Source: Rhodococcoides fascians A44A
GTDB taxonomy: Bacteria; Actinomycetota; Actinomycetes; Mycobacteriales; Mycobacteriaceae
DNA: 64,000 nucleotides
Direction: 5' to 3'
Assembly: GCF_000760735.1 (NCBI RefSeq)
Contig: NZ_JMEX01000005.1
Span: 1 to 64,000, forward strand
The notes below the pieces were generated by a model, which was not told the origin of the DNA, did not search any database, and was given only the letters and a program-made list of their open reading frames with translations. Made by a program: the position numbers and the translations under genes. Below, in pieces: positions 56,763 through 64,000 of this stretch (within the stretch, counting starts at the first letter, position 1; every line of letters starts with the position of its first letter).

Positions 56763-57512
56763 ATGGTGATCGAAATCGAACGTGTGATCGTCGTGACCGG
56801 AGCGGGATCCGGGCTGGGGCGCGCCATGGCGACCGGCCTGCTGAACGTCGGCCATCGTGTGGTGTTGGTGGGCAGGACCCGGTCGAGTCTCGACGAGGTT
56901 GCCGAAGGACACGATCGAGCAGACGTCCGTGAATGTGATGTGTCCGTGCCCGATTCGGTCAAACGACTGTTCGAAGGAGTGGTCGCGGACTTCGGGAGAC
57001 TCGACGTGCTCGTCAACAACGCGGGCACGTTCGGGCCGTCGGGAAGCATCGACGAGGTCGATCCCGCCGACTGGTCGCAGACCGTTGCCACGAATCTCAC
57101 CGGGGTGTTCCTCTGCGCGCGCGAGGCGGTGCGCATCATGAAGGCCCAGGACCCACGAGGCGGCCGGATCATCAACAACGGTTCGATCTCCGCGCACACG
57201 CCGCGTCCCGGGAGTGTCGCCTACACCGCAACCAAGCACGGAGTGTCCGGGCTGACCAAGTCCATCGCCCTCGACGGCCGCGATTTCGACATCTGTTGCA
57301 GCCAGATCGACATCGGCAACGCCGCGACCGACATGACCGCGGGCATCGCACACGCCGCTCGGCAGGCAGACGGGTCCAGCCGCCCGGAACCTACGTTCGA
57401 TCCGGTGCACGTCGCGAACACTGTCGTGCAGCTGGTGGACCTGCCGCTCGACGTGAACGTCCCGACCATGACGATCATGGCGAACCGGATGCCGTACATG
57501 GGACGGGGCTGA
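56763..57512 (+). CDS. Short-chain dehydrogenase/reductase
   Basis: 249 residues from ATG 56763 (GTG 56760 is in frame). Cofactor loop VTGAGSGLGRAMATGLL, LDVLVNNAGTFGPSG, Ser in NNGSISAHTPRPG, YxxxK in AYTATKHGVSGLTKSI. The C-terminal half lacks the typical GG-ending of FabG proteins and ends MTIMANRMPYMGRG, as in the 'SDR family oxidoreductase' group with VPTMTIMANRMP. Function unknown. Confidence 0.88.
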   Translation: MVIEIERVIVVTGAGSGLGRAMATGLLNVGHRVVLVGRTRSSLDEVAEGHDRADVRECDVSVPDSVKRLFEGVVADFGRLDVLVNNAGTFGPSGSIDEVDPADWSQTVATNLTGVFLCAREAVRIMKAQDPRGGRIINNGSISAHTPRPGSVAYTATKHGVSGLTKSIALDGRDFDICCSQIDIGNAATDMTAGIAHAARQADGSSRPEPTFDPVHVANTVVQLVDLPLDVNVPTMTIMANRMPYMGRG

Positions 57513-57521
57513 CTCGTCCGA

Positions 57522-57581
57522 GTCGACTCAGCCCGGGTCGACTCTGCCCGAATTTACTCTGCCCGAATAGACTCTGGGAAC
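57522..57581. repeat. 15-bp tandem repeat, nearly four units
   Basis: Units at 57522, 57537, 57552 and 57567 share the core ACTCTGCCCGA (with small changes in the first and last). They fill the gap between two convergent genes. Confidence 0.8.
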
Positions 57582-57585
57582 GACA

Positions 57586-58404
57586 TCACTCCTGTTCGCG
57601 GGAACACCACCACGTCGTACGGCCGCCGACGGTTCCGCGAGACATCGGTGCGCCGCAGCGAGGACACGTCGCATCCTTCTTGCGGAACGGGATTATCTCA
57701 CCGGTGTGTACTCCGCCTTTCTTTATGGCGGACCTGATCGCACGCCGCAGAATCACTCGGAGTTCGTCGAGCTCGTCGACCGTCAGAGTCTTCGCACGGC
57801 GTGACGGTGACAGTTCGCTCTGCCACAGGACCTCGTCGGCGAGAAGATTGCCGATACCCGATACCGCAGCCTGATCCAGTAAGCGGGCTTTGAGCGGTGC
57901 TGCGCTCATCCCGATGCGGTGCCGAAAGTCGTCGCGGGTTATCTCGGCGGCATCCGGGCCGAGCGCGTCGATATCGGGTTCGAGCCGTACACGGCCGAGC
58001 CGCCGCTTGTCGAACAGACGGAGCTGTCCGCCGTCGTCGAACGTGATCGCGAACCGAGTCCACTCGGGTTTGTCCGTGTCCCGTTCGCCGACATGCGGAT
58101 CGCCGCCGCCGTACCGGGACGTCTGCTCGCCGTCCGGTGCGGTGACGATGATGCGTCCACCCATACCGAGGTGAATTCCGAGAGTCGGGCCGTCGGAGCC
58201 GTCGGCGAGCCTGGTCTCGCACCACATCGCTTTGCCGCGGCGGCGCGCTTCGACCAGCATGCCGCCGGTGAGTGCCCGGGCAATGTCGCCCGGACGATGG
58301 GGTCTGCATTCGAAGGTGTCGGCGTCGTCGATCTCGACGATGACGCGATCGAGCGCCTTCTCGACGACTTGTCTGGCGTTCTCGACTTCGGGGAGTTCGG
58401 GCAC
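57586..58404 (-). CDS. Fpg/Nei-family DNA glycosylase
   Basis: 272 residues, ATG at 58404, and the protein starts MPELPEVE, so the catalytic Pro2-Glu3 are present. The helix-two-turn-helix is at AVSGIGNLLADEVLWQSELS and the C-terminal zinc finger at CPRCGAPMSRGTVGGRTTWW with the final CSREQ. It removes oxidised bases (Fpg or Nei subtype is not decided by eye) and nicks the strand. Actinobacteria usually have several paralogues; this one stands alone next to the leucine catabolism block. Confidence 0.92.
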   Translation of the reverse strand: MPELPEVENARQVVEKALDRVIVEIDDADTFECRPHRPGDIARALTGGMLVEARRRGKAMWCETRLADGSDGPTLGIHLGMGGRIIVTAPDGEQTSRYGGGDPHVGERDTDKPEWTRFAITFDDGGQLRLFDKRRLGRVRLEPDIDALGPDAAEITRDDFRHRIGMSAAPLKARLLDQAAVSGIGNLLADEVLWQSELSPSRRAKTLTVDELDELRVILRRAIRSAIKKGGVHTGEIIPFRKKDATCPRCGAPMSRGTVGGRTTWWCSREQE

Positions 58405-58457
58405 CGATGGTCCTTACCCCGTCGGGCGATCGTCTATGCCTGCACCGGTGCGCCGAG

Positions 58458-59273
58458 CTACGGGGACGTGGTCCGACGCGCCAGGATTCGTCGAGCATGG
58501 GTGAGCACCGGCGCGTCGACCATCTTGCCGTCCAGGCTGAACACGCCGCGGTTCGACTGCACGGCGTCCAGAACGCGCTCGGCCCAATCGATCTCGTCGT
58601 CCGTCGGCGCGAAGGCGCGGCGGATCACCGGGATGTGACTGGGATGGATCGCGACCTTGCCGTCGAAGCCTACGGCCACGGCGTCGTCGGCCTCCTCGCG
58701 TACACCGCCGAGATCGGGAATGTCGAGATAGACCGAGTCGAGGGCGAACAAACCCCGCGCTTTCGCGGCGAGCAGAACCTGAGACCGGACATGGTGCGCG
58801 ACAGTTCGATACGAGCCGTCCGGCAATCGGCTGGAGCTACCGCCCAAGGCGGCGATGAGATCCTCGGCGCCCCACATCGCGCCGACAGCGTTGTCGGCGC
58901 CCAGAGCACGGTGGCACTCGACGGCCCCGGCCGGTGACTCGAACAACGCGATCACATCGCGGGGCGCCAGGGCAGACACGTCCTGGGGGCTCTCGCACTT
59001 GGGAAGCATGACGACGGTGTAGTCGGTTCTGTCCAGTGCGGTGAGATCCGCCGAACAGTCGTCGGTGCCGTGCGCGTTGACTCTGACGATGGTTCTGGTC
59101 GGGTCGAGTGGGGTGGCAACCAGTGCTTCGCGCGCAGCAGCCTTGTCCGCCGGTGCAACGCCGTCCTCGAGGTCCAGGATGACGACGTCTGCGCGCGCGG
59201 CCGCTTTCTCGAACCGTTCCGGTCGATCCGCCGGGCAGAACAACCAGGCCGGACCGGGCGGCACCCAGTTCAT
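58458..59273 (-). CDS. CitE-like CoA-ester lyase (Rv2498c-type)
   Basis: 271 residues, ATG at 59273. HpcH/HpaI aldolase fold: LFCPADRPERFEKAAARADV, VILDLEDGVAP, RVNAHGTDD, LPKCESP, metal-binding ALFESPAGAVE and WGAEDLIAALGG. It is the last gene of the accD1-accA1-fadE19-MaoC-citE order. The M. tuberculosis counterpart (Rv2498c) cleaves (S)-citramalyl-CoA and (R)-3-hydroxy-3-methylglutaryl-CoA, joining itaconate breakdown to leucine catabolism; that role is inferred here from order and family. Confidence 0.88.
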   Translation of the reverse strand: MNWVPPGPAWLFCPADRPERFEKAAARADVVILDLEDGVAPADKAAAREALVATPLDPTRTIVRVNAHGTDDCSADLTALDRTDYTVVMLPKCESPQDVSALAPRDVIALFESPAGAVECHRALGADNAVGAMWGAEDLIAALGGSSSRLPDGSYRTVAHHVRSQVLLAAKARGLFALDSVYLDIPDLGGVREEADDAVAVGFDGKVAIHPSHIPVIRRAFAPTDDEIDWAERVLDAVQSNRGVFSLDGKMVDAPVLTHARRILARRTTSP

Positions 59274-59770
59274 GAGCGATCCTCCGACAGTGGGTCCGTG
59301 GCCGGATTCATCCGAACCAGTGTCTTGCGGACAGCGACCACGACAACGTCGCCGTGCTGGTTACGCCCGGTGTGCGTGAACGTGACGACGCCTTCGCCGG
59401 GCCGGCTCTTGGACTCACGCTTGTCCGAGATCGAAGTCTCGGCGTACAGCGTGTCGCCGTGGAACAGCGGTTTGGGGAACGTCACCTCGGAGAATCCGAG
59501 ATTCGCCACGATGGTGCCCTGAGTCAGCTGTGCGACGGACAGGCCAACGACGGTGGACACCGTGAACATCGAATTGACCAACCGCTCACCGAACGATGTG
59601 CTCTCGCTGTACGCGGCGTCGAGATGCAGTGCCTGAGTGTTCATCGTCTGGGTCGTGAACAGCGTGTTGTCCGCCTCGGTGACGGTTCGGCCGGGCCGAT
59701 GCTCGTAGGTGACGCCGACCTCCATTTCCTCGAACCACAGGCCTCGCTGCCGAATAGTCCTCCCGCTCAC
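59270..59770 (-). CDS. MaoC-like enoyl-CoA hydratase (Rv2499c-type)
   Basis: 166 residues, ATG at 59770, overlapping both neighbours by 4 bp. It has a single hot-dog domain with VGVTYEHRPGRTVTEADNTL (catalytic Asp) and FGERLVNSMFTVSTVVGLSV. The Rv2499c protein of the same block hydrates itaconyl-CoA; in this operon it would feed the CitE-like lyase next door. The general class is certain, the exact substrate is from synteny. Confidence 0.88.
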   Translation of the reverse strand: MSGRTIRQRGLWFEEMEVGVTYEHRPGRTVTEADNTLFTTQTMNTQALHLDAAYSESTSFGERLVNSMFTVSTVVGLSVAQLTQGTIVANLGFSEVTFPKPLFHGDTLYAETSISDKRESKSRPGEGVVTFTHTGRNQHGDVVVVAVRKTLVRMNPATDPLSEDRS

Positions 59771-60933
59771 AGTCCCAACCCCCGCGCAATCAACATCAAT
59801 TGGACCTCGGTCGTTCCTTCGCCGATCTCGAGGATCTTGCTGTCCCGATAATGCCGAGCCACCACGTACTCGTTCATGAATCCGTATCCACCGTGGATCT
59901 GCGTCGCGTCTCGGGCATTGTCCATCGCAGCCTCGGAGGCGACGAGCTTGGCGATCGACGCTGCTTTCTTGAACGGTTTACCTGCCAGCATCAGCGCGGC
60001 GGCGTCGTAGTACGCGGTACGGGCGGTGTGTGCACGCGCTTCCATACGCGCGATCTTGAACGAAATCGCCTGATTGCGTCCGATCGGTGAGCCGAACGCC
60101 TCGCGCTCCTTCGCATACTTGATGCTCTCGTCGACACATCCTTGCGCCGCACCGACGGACACGGCAGCGATGGCGATACGGCCTTCATCGAGGATCTGCA
60201 GGAAGTTGGCGTACCCGCGCCCCTCGTCCCCGAGCAGGTTCTCCTCGGGTACACGGACGTCGGTGAAGCTCAACGGATGTGTGTCCGACGCGTTCCACCC
60301 GACCTTGTTGTAGGCGGGTTCGGCGACGAATCCCGGAGTGTCGGTCGGCACGAGGATCGACGAGATGCGTTTCTTGCCTGTCGCCTCCTCGACCCCGGTC
60401 ACCGCGGTCACCGTCACCAACTCGGAGATCTCGGTTCCCGAATTGGTGATGAATTGCTTGCTGCCGTTGATGATCCAGTCACCGCCGTCGCGTTTCGCGG
60501 TGGTCTTGGTGCCGCCGGCATCACTGCCCGCTCCCGGCTCGGTGAGACCGAAGGCCGCCAGCGCCCTACCCGTGGTCAATTTCGGTAACCACTGTTGTTT
60601 CTGCGCGTCGTTGCCGAATCGGAACACGGGCATCGCTCCGAGGGACACCCCTGCTTCGAGTGTCATCGCGACGCTTTGATCCACCTTGCCGAGCTCCTCG
60701 AGGGCAAGGCAGAGCGCGAAGTAGTCGCCGCCCATCCCGCCGTACTCCTCGGGAAACGGGAGTCCGAACAAGCCCATGTCGCCCATCTTCGCCACGACGT
60801 CGTAGGGGAAGGAGTGCTCCTCGTCATGTTTCGCCGACACCGGCGCGACCACCGTTTTCGCGAAATCGGCTACCGAGTCCTTGAGTTGGCGATACTCGTC
60901 CGGGAGGGAGGACGATGACAGGTAGTCGGTCAC
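59767..60933 (-). CDS. fadE19: Acyl-CoA dehydrogenase (FadE19-type, leucine block)
   Basis: 388 residues, ATG at 60933. Motifs: [40 protein letters not shown], GVDxSIKYAxER-like [16 protein letters not shown] and the end [20 protein letters not shown] with the conserved Glu. It lies between the carboxylase alpha subunit and MaoC, as fadE19 does in Mycobacterium. Branched-chain acyl-CoA dehydrogenase (isovaleryl-CoA or 2-methylbutyryl-CoA) is the expected activity. Both ends overlap the neighbouring genes by 4 bp. Confidence 0.9.
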   Translation of the reverse strand: MTDYLSSSSLPDEYRQLKDSVADFAKTVVAPVSAKHDEEHSFPYDVVAKMGDMGLFGLPFPEEYGGMGGDYFALCLALEELGKVDQSVAMTLEAGVSLGAMPVFRFGNDAQKQQWLPKLTTGRALAAFGLTEPGAGSDAGGTKTTAKRDGGDWIINGSKQFITNSGTEISELVTVTAVTGVEEATGKKRISSILVPTDTPGFVAEPAYNKVGWNASDTHPLSFTDVRVPEENLLGDEGRGYANFLQILDEGRIAIAAVSVGAAQGCVDESIKYAKEREAFGSPIGRNQAISFKIARMEARAHTARTAYYDAAALMLAGKPFKKAASIAKLVASEAAMDNARDATQIHGGYGFMNEYVVARHYRDSKILEIGEGTTEVQLMLIARGLGL

Positions 60934-62927
60934 GATTGCACCTCTGAATCTTCGTTGGGAATGATGCGGGCGAGAACTTGGTCCACCTGAACCTGGTCTC
61001 CGACCGACACTGCGAGTTCGACGGTTCCGTCGACAGGTGTGGTCAGGGCGTGCTCCATCTTCATCGCTTCGACGACGACGACGGCGGTTCCTGCACTCAC
61101 GGCGTCGCCGGTAGCGACCTCGACAGCGATGACCGAACCGGGCATCGGGCTGACGATCTCGGCGTTACCCGAGTGGGCTTCCTCGGCGCGAACACTCGGC
61201 TCGGACACCGTCGACATCGACCAGGTTCCGCGTGAACTGGAAATCCACGTCGCATTCTCGGCGTGGGCGAATCGCGCAGTCTCACGGTGACCGTCGACGA
61301 CGGTCACGATGGTGTCCGTTCGTACTTCTGCGTGCAGGGGCCTGGACGGCCCATCGCCGACGGCAACCGTCGCAGATCCAGGAACACCGCTGATCGAGAC
61401 GTGCACTGCCGCTTCGCCCGTGGACAATCGCACAGTGAACGGCGCGTGCTCGCCCACCCGCCATCCGGTCGGGGACGACCAGATGTCGGCCCCGGTGCCG
61501 ATCCACATCTCGAGCCAGGAGACGGCTGCAGCTGCGATCAGCGCCTGATCCGGCACCGACTCAGGAGTGAAATCTTCCAGTCGGCGGTCCAACAGACCTG
61601 TGTCGAGCGTGCCCGCTCGAACGTCGTCGTCGTCGAGCAGGAATCGGGCGAACTCGATGTTGGTGACGACGCCCAGTACGGCTGTCTCCGACAACGCGCG
61701 ATCGAGTGTGCGCAGGGCGGTGGGTCGATCGGGCCCGTACGCAATCACTTTCGACAACATCGGGTCGTAGTTGCTTCCCACCTCGGTACCGACGGAAAGC
61801 GAGGAATCGACCCGAACCCCGTCACCGCCGGGTTCGCGGAGCCCGACGACGGTGCCACCGGTGGGTAGGAAGCCGCGGCCAGGATCCTCCGCGTACACGC
61901 GGGTCTCGATGGCGTGACCGGTGAGAACGATGTCGTTCTGCTGCAGACTCAGTACCTCACCTGCAGCGATACGAACTTGCCATTCGACGAGATCGAGTCC
62001 GGTCACCATCTCCGTGACCGGGTGCTCGACCTGCAAGCGGGTGTTCATCTCCATGAAGAAGAATTCGTCGGGGCTGTCTGCGGAGACGATGAATTCGACA
62101 GTTCCTGCGCCGGTGTAGTCGACGCTGCGGGCCGTGTTGCACGCCGCTTCGCCGATGCGGGCGCGGGTCTGCGCGTCGAGCAAGGGCGACGGCGCTTCCT
62201 CGATCACCTTCTGGTGCCGGCGTTGCAGGCTGCACTCGCGTTCACCGAGATGAATGACGTTGCCGTGCTGGTCCGCCAGGATTTGCACTTCGATGTGTCT
62301 GGGCCGGAGGACGAACCGTTCGAGGAAGAGCGTGTTGTCGCCGAACGACGACGCAGCCTCACGGCGGGCACTGGCCAGAGCGGCCGGCAGGTCCTCTGCT
62401 CGCTCCACCAGCCGCATTCCTTTTCCGCCGCCGCCTGCCGACGGTTTGACCAGTACCGGGAAGCCGACCTCGTCGGCGCCGGCAATCAAGTCGGCGTCGG
62501 TCAATCCGGGCCTCGAGATGCCCGGAACGACCGGGACCCCGAACTGGGTCACGGCGTCCTTCGCCGTGATCTTGTCGCCCATCGCGGCGATGGCCGTGGC
62601 CGATGGTCCGAGGAATGCGATGTCGGCCTCCGCGCACGCGGCCGCGAACTCTGCGTTCTCGGAGAGAAATCCGTACCCCGGGTGAATTGCCTGGGCGCCT
62701 GTGCGTTCGGCAGCCTCGATCACGTTGCGGATCGACAGATAGCTGTCCTTCGCTGCAGCCGGTCCGATGCGTACAGCGGTATCGGCCTCGGTGACGTGCC
62801 GAGCTCCTGCGTCCGCATCGCTGTAGACAGCAACGGAGGTGATCCCCATCGTGCGCAGGGTTCGAGCCACGCGGACTGCGATCTCACCGCGGTTGGCGAT
62901 CAGAACGGTATCGATTCTTTCGACCAT
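60930..62927 (-). CDS. accA1: Acyl-CoA carboxylase biotin-carrying alpha subunit (AccA1-type)
   Basis: 665 residues from ATG 62927; GTG 62936, which overlaps the accD stop as GTGA, is an alternative giving three more residues. Biotin carboxylase: [41 protein letters not shown]-grasp [14 protein letters not shown] and [20 protein letters not shown]. The BCCP domain at the end has the biotin Lys in [11 protein letters not shown]. With the beta subunit upstream it carboxylates 3-methylcrotonyl-CoA in leucine breakdown (by order; propionyl/acetyl-CoA cannot be excluded). Confidence 0.93.
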   Translation of the reverse strand: MVERIDTVLIANRGEIAVRVARTLRTMGITSVAVYSDADAGARHVTEADTAVRIGPAAAKDSYLSIRNVIEAAERTGAQAIHPGYGFLSENAEFAAACAEADIAFLGPSATAIAAMGDKITAKDAVTQFGVPVVPGISRPGLTDADLIAGADEVGFPVLVKPSAGGGGKGMRLVERAEDLPAALASARREAASSFGDNTLFLERFVLRPRHIEVQILADQHGNVIHLGERECSLQRRHQKVIEEAPSPLLDAQTRARIGEAACNTARSVDYTGAGTVEFIVSADSPDEFFFMEMNTRLQVEHPVTEMVTGLDLVEWQVRIAAGEVLSLQQNDIVLTGHAIETRVYAEDPGRGFLPTGGTVVGLREPGGDGVRVDSSLSVGTEVGSNYDPMLSKVIAYGPDRPTALRTLDRALSETAVLGVVTNIEFARFLLDDDDVRAGTLDTGLLDRRLEDFTPESVPDQALIAAAAVSWLEMWIGTGADIWSSPTGWRVGEHAPFTVRLSTGEAAVHVSISGVPGSATVAVGDGPSRPLHAEVRTDTIVTVVDGHRETARFAHAENATWISSSRGTWSMSTVSEPSVRAEEAHSGNAEIVSPMPGSVIAVEVATGDAVSAGTAVVVVEAMKMEHALTTPVDGTVELAVSVGDQVQVDQVLARIIPNEDSEVQS

Positions 62928-62932
62928 TTGTC

Positions 62933-64000
62933 TCACATCCTGAAAACGCCGTAGGAGACCGGTTCGAGCGGTGCGTTGGCGCACGCCGACAATGCCAGTC
63001 CAAGAACAGTTCTGGTATCGGCCGGGTCGATTATGCCGTCGTCCCACAGCCTGGCCGTCGAGTAGTACGGGTTGCCCTGTGTCTCGTACTGGGCGCGAAT
63101 CGGCGCTTTGAACGACTCCTGATCTTCTTCCGACCAGGGCTTGCCCGCGGCATCGAGTTGGTCGCTGCGCACGGTCGCCAACACCGACGCGGCCTGCTCG
63201 CCGCCCATGACGGAAATGCGCGCGTTGGGCCACATGAACAGGAAGCGGGGGGAGTAGGCGCGCCCGCACATCGAGTAGTTGCCTGCGCCGTACGATCCGC
63301 CGATCACGACGGTCAACTTCGGAACGCGGGCACACGCGACGGCAGTCACCATCTTGGCACCGTGTTTGGCAATTCCGCCCGCCTCGTAGTCGCGCCCGAC
63401 CATGAAGCCGGAGAGGTTCTGCAGGAACACGAGTGGGATGCTGCGCTTGTCGCAGAGCTCGATGAAGTGGGCGCCCTTCATCGCCGATTCGGAAAAGAGA
63501 ACACCGTTGTTGGCGACGATACCGACGGGATGACCATGGATGTGCGCGAAGCCGGTGACGAGGGTCTTGCCGTACTCGGCCTTGAACTCGTCGAACTCAC
63601 CTGCGTCGACGACTCGGGTGATCACTTCGCGCACGTCGTACGGAGTTCGTGGGTCCGTGGGGACCACGTCGTACAACTCGTGCTGGTCTGCGATCGGTTC
63701 ACGGGGCGTCACGATGTCCCACGGGCGCGGGGTGCGAGGTCCGAGCGTCGAGACGATCTTGCGCACTCGGTCCAGTGCGTCGCGATCGTCCTCGGCCAGA
63801 TGGTCGGTGACACCGGAGACCTTCGAATGCACGTCACCGCCGCCGAGCTCCTCGGCCGTGACGATCTCCCCGGTGGCCGCCTTCACCAAGGGCGGACCAC
63901 CGAGAAAAATGGTTCCCTGATTCCTGACGATGACGGCCTCGTCGCTCATGGCCGGAACGTACGCGCCGCCGGCGGTGCACGACCCCATCACCGCAGCGAT
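62933..64000 (-). CDS. accD1: Acyl-CoA carboxylase beta subunit, C-terminal part (AccD1-type, partial)
   Basis: The gene runs off the right edge; about 355 C-terminal residues of an expected 520-530 are visible. Its first visible residues [20 protein letters not shown] are the middle of the carboxyltransferase, so the Met at 63991 is not the start. Further family segments: [60 protein letters not shown] and [12 protein letters not shown]. It closes with 'GVFRM'. It transfers CO2 from biotin to 3-methylcrotonyl-CoA (inferred from block order). It is followed directly by accA1. Confidence 0.93.
   Translation of the reverse strand: MAAVMGSCTAGGAYVPAMSDEAVIVRNQGTIFLGGPPLVKAATGEIVTAEELGGGDVHSKVSGVTDHLAEDDRDALDRVRKIVSTLGPRTPRPWDIVTPREPIADQHELYDVVPTDPRTPYDVREVITRVVDAGEFDEFKAEYGKTLVTGFAHIHGHPVGIVANNGVLFSESAMKGAHFIELCDKRSIPLVFLQNLSGFMVGRDYEAGGIAKHGAKMVTAVACARVPKLTVVIGGSYGAGNYSMCGRAYSPRFLFMWPNARISVMGGEQAASVLATVRSDQLDAAGKPWSEEDQESFKAPIRAQYETQGNPYYSTARLWDDGIIDPADTRTVLGLALSACANAPLEPVSYGVFRM

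Noticed and set aside
62928-63335. N-terminal extension of the biotin carboxylase frame
   Set aside because: It overlaps the carboxyltransferase gene and lacks family sequence; the biotin carboxylase fold begins right at the chosen ATG.

Overview
The window is chromosomal DNA from a high-GC actinobacterium of the order Mycobacteriales, most like Rhodococcus/Nocardia. The left 17.7 kb follows the order known from Mycobacterium tuberculosis Rv1691-Rv1713: TPR-like protein, HAD phosphatase, small protein, tlyA, nadK, recN, steA, mctB/steB, pyrG, Nudix, xerD, parA-like, scpA, scpB, rluB-type, cmk, der. Starts are often GTG and many stop/start codons overlap by 4 bp (ATGA/GTGA), so this is a tightly coupled housekeeping block. 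It ends in a hairpin terminator followed by a tRNA-Pro(GGG) gene.

From 17858 to 30395 lies a genomic island of about 12.5 kb inserted at the 3' end of tRNA-Pro. It is bounded by a perfect 41-bp direct repeat of the tRNA 3' half. Each copy is followed by a related but non-identical hairpin terminator. No integrase is visible. The cargo is a lipoprotein plus a GIY-YIG nuclease-domain protein, a YVTN beta-propeller lipoprotein gene broken by a 23-bp tandem duplication, a DUF4236-TerD fusion, and a 1007-residue DEAH helicase with a nuclease-like tail. It also holds an unknown 208-residue protein and decayed remnants of an IS3-type orfA and an Abi-like gene. This looks like a stress/defence island.

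From 30.8 to 35.7 kb there is a TetR-AKR operon divergent from a broken DHA2 efflux gene, with a perfect 11+11-bp inverted repeat between them. A DUF1761 membrane protein and a membrane-anchored metallophosphoesterase follow.

From 46388 down to 35774 runs an eleven-gene minus-strand operon whose genes nearly all overlap or almost touch. It encodes a sugar-phosphate cyclase of the 2-epi-5-epi-valiolone synthase type, a KAS III-like acyltransferase, an MFS exporter, a Zn-dehydrogenase, an SDR, a quinone-oxidoreductase-like MDR, a VOC protein, an F420-type luciferase-like oxidoreductase, a HAD phosphatase, a ROK kinase and a second MDR dehydrogenase. A divergent TetR gene flanks it. Cyclase + VOC + ROK kinase + HAD phosphatase + dehydrogenases is the enzyme set of C7-cyclitol natural-product pathways. 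There is no aminotransferase or glycosyltransferase, so the product may be a nitrogen-free, perhaps acylated, carbasugar. This is the best candidate for an undescribed system.

From 47.6 to 57.5 kb there are assorted small genes and a second TerD fusion, this one joined to a PD-(D/E)XK nuclease (49962-51953). The palindrome TCATTCG-N2-CGAATGA lies upstream of this gene and of the island DUF4236-TerD gene. Weaker versions precede the island beta-propeller and lipoprotein genes. This suggests one regulon that includes both island and resident chromosomal genes.

The right end (57.6-64 kb, minus strand) holds an Fpg/Nei glycosylase. Beyond it is the accD1-accA1-fadE19-MaoC-CitE block (as in Rv2502c-Rv2498c) for leucine and itaconate catabolism. 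The carboxyltransferase gene runs off the right edge.
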